From CAZVEE01 sp964625525 (GTDB taxonomy: Bacteria > Pseudomonadota > Alphaproteobacteria > JAJFIK01), in assembly GCA_964625525.1 (NCBI GenBank), contig CAZVEE010000066.1:1-19791 (forward strand): 19,791 nucleotides of DNA, given 5' to 3'. The stretch's first letter is position 1; every line of letters starts with the position of its first letter. A program made the translations under genes and the position numbers. Positions 14,708-19,791 of the stretch are shown in pieces. The notes beneath the pieces were generated by a model. The model saw only the letters and a program-made list of their open reading frames with translations, made no database searches and had not been told where the DNA came from.

Positions 14708-14730
14708 TCCCAATGGGGGAAGTCCCAATG
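14708..14730 (+). promoter_or_regulatory. Duplicated start region and ribosome-binding site of the RTX gene
   Basis: TCCCAATG occurs twice (14708-14715 and 14723-14730), giving two in-frame ATGs five codons apart. Between them GGGGGAAG (14715-14722) is a good Shine-Dalgarno for the second ATG at 14728, with five bases of spacer. The first ATG at 14713 has no such signal. The start was therefore set at 14728. Confidence 0.65.
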
Positions 14731-17700
14731 AGTGTCGATAAGACGAACGGTGCCGGGTCTCTCAGCTTTGACGACCTGATGGCGAGCCTGATCCCGTCTC
14801 GGCTCATCTCGGTGGAGACCGGGGGCACGATCCCCGAACGCCTGGATGCACCTGACGCGCCCGTGTCATTGCCCGACGCGGGCGGCCTCGATCTGGGGCC
14901 GGCCGACGACGCCGGCGCGCGGACCATTCGCTTTGAAGCCGCTGACATCACCGACGCGCTGGCCACGCCTGCGGCGCCGGATGGCGCGGCGGGCCAGGAC
15001 CACTTGGTCAATGCGGTCAATGGGACGCTGCAGTGGTTCGCGAAGGACGGCACACTGGAAGGCTCTCAAGATCTTGATGCCTTTTTCGGCCTGACGGGTA
15101 CTGGTCCGCAGGCGCTTTACGACCCGCGCGTCATTTATGACGCGGCCGATGATCGCTTCATTGTCACCGCTGTGTCGCTTGACGGGCGCAACACTGGCAC
15201 GGTCGCCGATGACGCCGCGACGCTGTACGTGGCCGTATCCGATGACGGCGATCCCAACGGCGCCTGGAGCGTGCAAACCATCGACGCGCTCGTCTCCGTC
15301 GACGGGGTGAACGGCTTTACCGACTATCCGGCCGTGACGGTCGATGACGACGCCATCTATGTCACTGGCAACGTGTTTGAGATCGAATCCACCGATGGCG
15401 AGGAACTGCTCGGCACCCGCTTGTGGACGCTCGACAAGGGCCAAGGCGAGGGCGGTCTTTATGACGGCGGCACCTCCGCCGTGCGAGAGTTGGATCCGGG
15501 CGGGGCCCTTGGCCTGCCGTTGGGTCACCCGGTGGGCTTTTCCTTCACGCCGGCCGCCTCGGATGACGACGGCCTGTGGCTCGTCTCCTATAACGGTCTG
15601 CACCAGCCCTTCACCACCGAAGAATACGCCCTCGCCATTCATGTCACGGATCTGGATGGCACGCCGGACTATGAAGGCTTTGTGGTGCCGCTCGGCGATA
15701 TCGACGATACCTCCGAGGGCTGGCTCGGCTTTCTGACGCCGGGCGCGCCACAGCTGGGCAGCGACACACTCATCGATACCGGCGACCGCCGCGCGGTGGA
15801 TGCGGTGGTGCAGGATGGTACGCTTTATATGGCGTTCCAGGTGGTGGAGAATGGTGAAACGGCGGTTCACTGGGTTGCTGCCGATACCACCAGCGCTAAT
15901 GACAAGAACCAGCTTGCGGTGATTGAGCAAGGCAACATCGGCGGCGAAGACATCGCGCCGGGCACGTTTACTTATGCTCCGGCCATCGCCGTGGCCGAGG
16001 ACGGCAGCCTCGCCATCAGCTTCACGGCCTCCGCCGACAGTCTCTATCCGGGCGCTTATGTGGCGCTGCGCGACGGCGACGCGGCGCCGGGCTCGGCGTT
16101 CGAGATCGAAACCGTGCGCGAGGGCGATGCGGCCTTCGATCTGGTGACCTATAACGGCCAGGCCGAGTGGGGCACCACATCGGGCCTCACGGTCGACCCG
16201 GTCACGGGCGAGTTCTGGCTCTACAGTCCGTATGCGGCCGATGTCGGCGACAGCGGATTTGACGCGGCTTGGGGCTCGGTCTGGGCAGGCTTCACCAATA
16301 GCAGCGTGGCCGACGCTGATCCGGCGGTGACGATTTCTCCGCTGACGATTGCGCAGGATGAAGGCGACGCTGGCACCACGACCTATACCTACACGGTCAC
16401 CCGCGACAGCGGCGAGGGCACCGGTTCGCTGCGCTTCACCGTAGAAGGCGGTACGGCGGATGCGGATGATTTCGGCGGGGCTCTGCCTTCGGGCTTGATT
16501 TCGTTTGCCGATGGCGAAACCACGCAGACCATCACCGTCTCTGTTAGCGGCGACACCGACGTCGAGGCCGATGAGCACTTCCAGGTGCAATTGTCCGACG
16601 CTGAAGGCTTGACACTCGCCCAAAGCAGCGCCCTCGGGATCATTCTTAATGATGATGCCGATGACGGCGGCGATGACGGCGGCGATGACGGCGGCGATGA
16701 CGGCGGCGATGACGGCGGCGATGACNNNNNNNNNNNNNNNNNNNNNNNNNNNNNNNNNNNNNNNNNNNNNNNNNNNNNNNNNNNNNNNNNNNNNNNNNNN
16801 NNNNNNNNNNNNNNNNNNNNNNNNNGGCGGCGACGACNNNNNNNNNNNNNNNNNNNNNNNNNNNNNNNNNNNNNNNNNNNNNNNNNNNNNNNNNNNNNNN
16901 NNNNNNNNNNNNNNNNNNNNNNNNNNNNNNNNNNNNNGCGGTGACGACGGCGGTGACGACGGCGGTGACGACGGCGGTGACGACGGCGGTGATGACGGCG
17001 GCGACGACGGTGGTGATGACGGCGGTGACGACAACAATTCCGACGTGTTGGGCTTCACCGACGTTTATCTGGAAGGCACGCCTCCGGAGATCCTCACCCA
17101 GGAAACCAATCTCGGCAGTCTGGTGGCTCAGGCCAATCTGGCCGCGGCACAAGAGTTTGACTCTGCCGTGGTGGCCTCGCTCACGGTCGGCTCCACGTTT
17201 GGTGGCTCCATTGGCGTCGTGGAAGAAGGCGTCGAACTGCCTCCACAAGAAGACGCGGATACCGGCCTGCCCGCCGGGGGCATCACGGTGGGCGATGTCA
17301 AGCGGGTGCTGCCGCAGAATGACGGCCTGACGCTCGTAACGCTGGAAGCGGATGATCTGCTCACGCTGCTGGAATTTGCGGGTGAGGAAAGCGGTGTTGG
17401 GGAAAGCACCGATCGCTTCCTCCAGGTCGCAGGTCTCAGCTACAGCTTCGACCCGGACGCCCGGGAAGGCGAGCGTGTCCGGAATGTTCTAATTACGGAC
17501 GAAGAGGGAGGGCTCCAGCCGCTCATCATCGATCGCGACGTGGTCCCGGGCATTCTGGAAGACGGCTTCCGTATCGTCACGCTCACGAGCCTTGCCGATG
17601 GCGCGGGCGGTTCGCCGTTGGCCGATATCATCGCGGCTGATCCTCTGGGGGCGGAGCGTGTCGACCTGACCGCATTCGACGGTCCTCCGGGGGCGGTGGA

Positions 17701-18577
17701 GTTCGCTCAGTCCGGCACCGAGCAAGATGCGCTGGCCGAATTCATCGTGGCCAATCACGCCACGCCGGATGTGGCCTTCGCCGAGGCCGACACGCCGGCC
17801 AGCGAGGATGCGCGCATTCAGCGTCTGGATGCCCGGACCGATGGGGTGACCGATCCGTTGGAGGCCCTGCGCGAACAACTATTCCTGGGCAATAAGACCG
17901 GTGCGGATGAACGCTTCGCGTCTGATCTGGAAGATGTCCTACGGGGCCAGGGCGGGGACGACTTCCTCATCGGCTTTGGCGAGGATGACATCCTGCGCGG
18001 TGGCGGAGATGAGGACGTGGTTCTCGGTGCCACCGGCGATGATCAGATCTGGGGCCGTTATGGCGATGACATCGTCTATGGCGGGGCCGGCGACGACATC
18101 GTCAAAGGCAATCGCGGTGTGGACTTGATCAATGGTGGTCTTGGGAACGATGTGCTGAAAGGCGGCAAGGGCGCAGATCTCTTTGTCTGGACCGACGGCA
18201 ATGACGTCATCCTCGACTTCAAGCCCGGCCAGGATGTCCTGGATATTAGCCAGTTCCACGGCGGCCTCACCTTCGATGCCTTCAAGGCAGGCCTGTCGGA
18301 CACGCGGGGCGGGATTGTCTACACCGACGCCGCGACCGGCGAGACCCTGACCCTGGAAGGGGTCAAGCTGGGTGAGTTGGGGCAGGGTGATTTCATCGCG
18401 CTGGGCAATGATGTCAGCCTTGCTGTGGTGACCCACAACGCTACGACCGCTGAAGTGATCGCTACCGCCAAGGCCATTGGTCTGGAGCAGGAGCGGGATC
18501 TGGACTTCAATCCGGATTTCCTGGATTTTGAGTTCAGCTTCAATCTTCCGCTCGCGGGCTTTGATATTCTGAACTAA
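14728..18577 (+). CDS. Large type I-secreted multidomain RTX protein (propeller-like, Calx-beta, GGDD linker, 5'-nucleotidase C-terminal-like, RTX), with two assembly gaps
   Basis: This is one gene despite an apparent frame change: the two 100-N gaps are placeholders, and GGDD repeats continue on both sides. About 1,216 residues are visible. In order: a hydrophilic N terminus without signal peptide; a region at about 90-525 with YDPRVIYDAADDRF (from 131) and repeated beta-rich blocks, probably a propeller; Calx-beta (about 531-643, ending LGIILNDD); (GGDD)n; a domain at 17039-17850 with ETNLGSLVAQA, LPPQ and GTEQDALAEF, matching the C-terminal domain of 5'-nucleotidases; nine RTX nonapeptides; and GADLFVWTDG followed by DFKPGQDVLDIS. 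The hydrophobic C terminus would be the secretion signal. The NGGGIR substrate motif is replaced by VGSTFG, so enzymatic activity is doubtful. It is probably secreted by the exporter encoded downstream and folded by extracellular calcium. Role unknown. Confidence 0.88.
16726..16825. other. Assembly gap, 100 N
   Basis: Exactly 100 undetermined bases lie inside the GGDD array. The round length suggests a placeholder of unknown true size. Since 100 is not a multiple of three, it shifts the apparent frame of the RTX gene. Confidence 0.98.
16838..16937. other. Assembly gap, 100 N
   Basis: A second run of exactly 100 undetermined bases is separated from the first by a single 12-bp repeat unit. Its last N stands for the first base of a GGC codon. 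Real length is unknown. Confidence 0.98.
17945..18187 (+). repeat. Nine RTX calcium-binding nonapeptide repeats
   Basis: Nine consecutive 27-bp units encode nonapeptides on the GGxGxDxxx pattern, for example GGAGDDIVK and GGLGNDVLK. The third unit, GGGDEDVVL, and the seventh, GNRGVDLIN, are the least regular. Such repeats form a calcium-stabilised parallel beta-roll after type I secretion and are unfolded in the low-calcium cytoplasm. Confidence 0.95.
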
Positions 18578-18604
18578 GAGGGTCAGGGAGCCGCATCGGA
18601 TTGA

Positions 18605-18640
18605 GAACGGAGCAGCCGGTCTGCTCCGTTTTCCTTTTGC
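18605..18640 (+). terminator. Intrinsic terminator of the RTX gene
   Basis: AACGGAGCAG (18606-18615) pairs perfectly with CTGCTCCGTT (18621-18630) around a five-base loop and is followed by a T-rich tract interrupted by CC (18629-18638). It lies 28 bp after the RTX stop. It should end the RTX transcript, so the exporter gene needs its own promoter or read-through. Confidence 0.92.
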
Positions 18641-18763
18641 GCCATGGGGCCTCGCGAACGAGTATGTCCTGGCTGGTGCGATTTCTGCTATAAGAGCCGG
18701 TGATGTGTGCGTCGCGACGGGCGGCAGCGGCATCCGGCCCTGATTGGTGTCCTGGTTTGAGGC

Positions 18764-18809
18764 AGGTGCGTGGCGCGCGCTCACCCGCATGAGAGGGTGC
18801 TGCGCACCT
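18764..18809 (+). promoter_or_regulatory. Structured leader upstream of the exporter gene
   Basis: The 334 bp between the RTX stop and the exporter start hold the terminator and then no gene. AGGTGCG (18764-18770) pairs with CGCACCT (18803-18809), enclosing a second stem CACCC/GGGTG (18782-18786 with 18795-18799). Further on, GGCCGTCAG is repeated directly near 18823 and 18860. A TATAAG at 18689-18694 might be a -10 box, but no good -35 was found. The structure could belong to the exporter mRNA leader. Confidence 0.35.
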
Positions 18810-18911
18810 TTGTCCATGCGCCGGCCGTCAGGGGATCGCCGGCCTTTCGGTGATCGCGGGCCGTCAGTCGATCCAAGTGCCCGTCATTCATTTCAACCGC
18901 GGTGGTACAGC

Positions 18912-19791
18912 GTGAGCGTTAAGTCACAACTCGGGCAAGGCCAGAATCCCATCGACGTGCTCATGAAGGGCGCGCAATCGATTTTCGGCTATGTGGGCCT
19001 CTTCAGCTTTTTCATCAATTTGCTGATGCTTGTCGGCCCGCTTTACATGCTTCAGATCTATGACCGGGTGCTGGTGTCTCAGAGCCTGCCCACGCTGATC
19101 TTCCTGACCGTGGCGGCTGTCGGTCTGATTTTAACAAGCGCGATCTTGGAATATGTGCGCGCCACCGTGCTCACGCGCCTGTCCGGCCGGCTTGATGCGA
19201 AACTCAATGACGCCATGTTCTCGCAGTTGCTGATTGCATCCATGGCGCTGCACGGCGGGGGACAGGCCCAGCCTTTGCGCGACATGGATACGGTGCGCGG
19301 CTTCATGGGCGGGAACGGCCTCATCGTCTTCTTCGACGCGCCATGGACGCCGATTTTCATCATCATCATTTTCTTGATGCACCCGCTCTTGGGCACGGTG
19401 GCGCTGATTGGCGCGCTGCTTTTGTTCGGCTTGGCGCTGGCCAGCGAGTATTTGACCCGTGATCCGCTGAAAACCGCCGCCGGCCACTCCATCCAGGCCA
19501 TGAATTTCGCCGAAAACAGCATGCGCAATGCCGAGGTCATTGAGGCCATGGGCATGTTGAACGGCATCAAGCGGCGCTGGCTGGTCGAGCACAATAAGGC
19601 GCTCGCGTTGCAGGCCGACGCCAGTGACAAGGGCGCCACGGTCAAAAGCGGTATCAAATTCGTCCGCCCGGTGCTCCAGATCGCCATGCTCGGCTTCGGG
19701 GCCTATCTGGTGCTCCAGGCGACCATCACGCCGGGGGTGATGATCGCGGCCTCCATCATCATGGGCCGGGCCCTGGCGCCGGTGGAAATGG
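18912..19791 (+). CDS. Type I secretion ABC transporter (PrtD/AprD type), 3' part outside window
   Basis: A frame opens with GTG at 18912 and stays open for 293 codons to the window edge. It encodes the membrane part of a type I secretion permease/ATPase. IFGYVGLFSFFINLLMLVG, then PLYMLQIYDRVLVSQSLPTL (about 24-61), is the classic first transmembrane helix and loop. FFDAPWTPIFII with HPLLG (140-161) is the hallmark central segment of PrtD/AprD/HasD-like exporters. Hydrophobic helices occur at about 24-46, 60-80, 145-178 and 255-285. The ATPase domain would follow beyond the window. GGTGG seven bases before the GTG is a modest ribosome-binding site. With a membrane-fusion protein and an outer-membrane channel it would export the RTX protein encoded just upstream. 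Confidence 0.93.
   Translation, partial: MSVKSQLGQGQNPIDVLMKGAQSIFGYVGLFSFFINLLMLVGPLYMLQIYDRVLVSQSLPTLIFLTVAAVGLILTSAILEYVRATVLTRLSGRLDAKLNDAMFSQLLIASMALHGGGQAQPLRDMDTVRGFMGGNGLIVFFDAPWTPIFIIIIFLMHPLLGTVALIGALLLFGLALASEYLTRDPLKTAAGHSIQAMNFAENSMRNAEVIEAMGMLNGIKRRWLVEHNKALALQADASDKGATVKSGIKFVRPVLQIAMLGFGAYLVLQATITPGVMIAASIIMGRALAPVEM

Larger units (their letters stand above)
14109..14727. other. Large divergent intergenic region between the GH15-otsA pair and the RTX gene
   Basis: About 620 bp hold no credible gene; the short open frames here lack ribosome-binding sites or family features. The left part (14109-14300) is GC-rich and includes a small hairpin around AAATTT (14250-14266, GCCCG/CGGGC arms). 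The stretch 14310-14480 is relatively AT-rich and is the likeliest promoter zone for the RTX gene. The region also contains a perfect 17-bp inverted repeat, two short dyads and a long hairpin, listed separately. No -35/-10 pair could be placed with confidence. Confidence 0.7.
16666..17032 (+). repeat. 12-bp tandem repeat array encoding (GGDD)n
   Basis: Five identical GGCGGCGATGAC units fill 16666-16725. One GGCGGCGACGAC unit sits alone at 16826-16837. Eight units, mostly GGCGGTGACGAC, fill 16937-17032 (the first base is hidden in the gap). All encode Gly-Gly-Asp-Asp. True copy number is unknown because of the gaps. The acidic, glycine-rich linker should be flexible and may bind calcium. It separates the Calx-beta domain from the nucleotidase-like domain. 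Confidence 0.95.

Noticed and set aside
16666..17032. GGDD repeats as a diguanylate cyclase (GGDEF) signal
   Set aside because: The residues form a simple tandem linker with no surrounding GGDEF domain.
14866..17058. Minus-strand open frame of about 730 codons opposite the RTX gene
   Set aside because: It is a mirror of the RTX coding sequence, held open by the gaps and the repeat array. Its residues are Arg/His-rich without motifs.
16649..18577. A separate gene starting with Met/Thr/Ala repeats before the gaps
   Set aside because: The apparent start is the GGDD repeat read out of frame. The real downstream sequence belongs to the RTX gene, with the frame displaced by 100-N placeholders.
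18703..18792. A 29-codon open frame before the exporter gene
   Set aside because: No ribosome-binding site and no recognisable sequence. It overlaps the predicted leader stems.

Overview
The window is GC-rich, densely coded DNA of proteobacterial type, most likely from a marine or salt-adapted alphaproteobacterium. The assignment is an inference. It rests on the gene families present (PrtD-type type I secretion, RTX/Calx-beta protein, DUF885 lipoprotein, RlmJ, a fused osmoprotectant ABC transporter and a trehalose locus) and not on any rRNA marker. No tRNA, rRNA, CRISPR array, insertion sequence or phage gene was recognised.

Left part (1-5225): the 3' portion of a CocE/NonD-type serine hydrolase is followed by a zinc-free MDR oxidoreductase on the + strand. 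These run tail to tail, with no spacer, into a leftward two-gene osmoprotectant importer: an ATPase and a permease fused to its substrate-binding domain. A dyad overlapping a possible -10 box lies just upstream of the ATPase gene, and a 57-residue membrane peptide gene precedes it.

Middle part (5407-14108): a DUF885 lipoprotein with an HExxxGHH motif (+) converges on a secreted glycerophosphodiester phosphodiesterase (-), which lies downstream of a TPR/Sel1-like plus prolyl-4-hydroxylase-like oxygenase (-). Divergent from the oxygenase is rlmJ, preceded by a 16-codon leader ORF that holds the only strong Shine-Dalgarno sequence. Next comes a leftward, translationally coupled pair: a GH15 glucoamylase/trehalase-like enzyme and otsA. 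No otsB is present.

Right part (14109-19791): a roughly 620-bp intergenic region contains a perfect 17-bp inverted repeat, two small dyads and a long leader hairpin. It separates the trehalose pair from a large rightward gene for a type I-secreted protein. The visible domain order is propeller-like region, Calx-beta, (GGDD)n linker, orphan 5'-nucleotidase C-terminal-like domain, nine RTX nonapeptides and C-terminal tail. Two 100-N assembly gaps lie inside the GGDD array and break the apparent reading frame. A strong intrinsic terminator follows, then the beginning of the matching PrtD-type ABC exporter, cut by the window edge.

Taken together, betaine-type uptake and trehalose synthesis point to osmotic adaptation, and the right end is a substrate-plus-exporter locus. 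The most unusual items are the RTX protein's architecture with its hidden gap, and the inverted-repeat structure in front of it.
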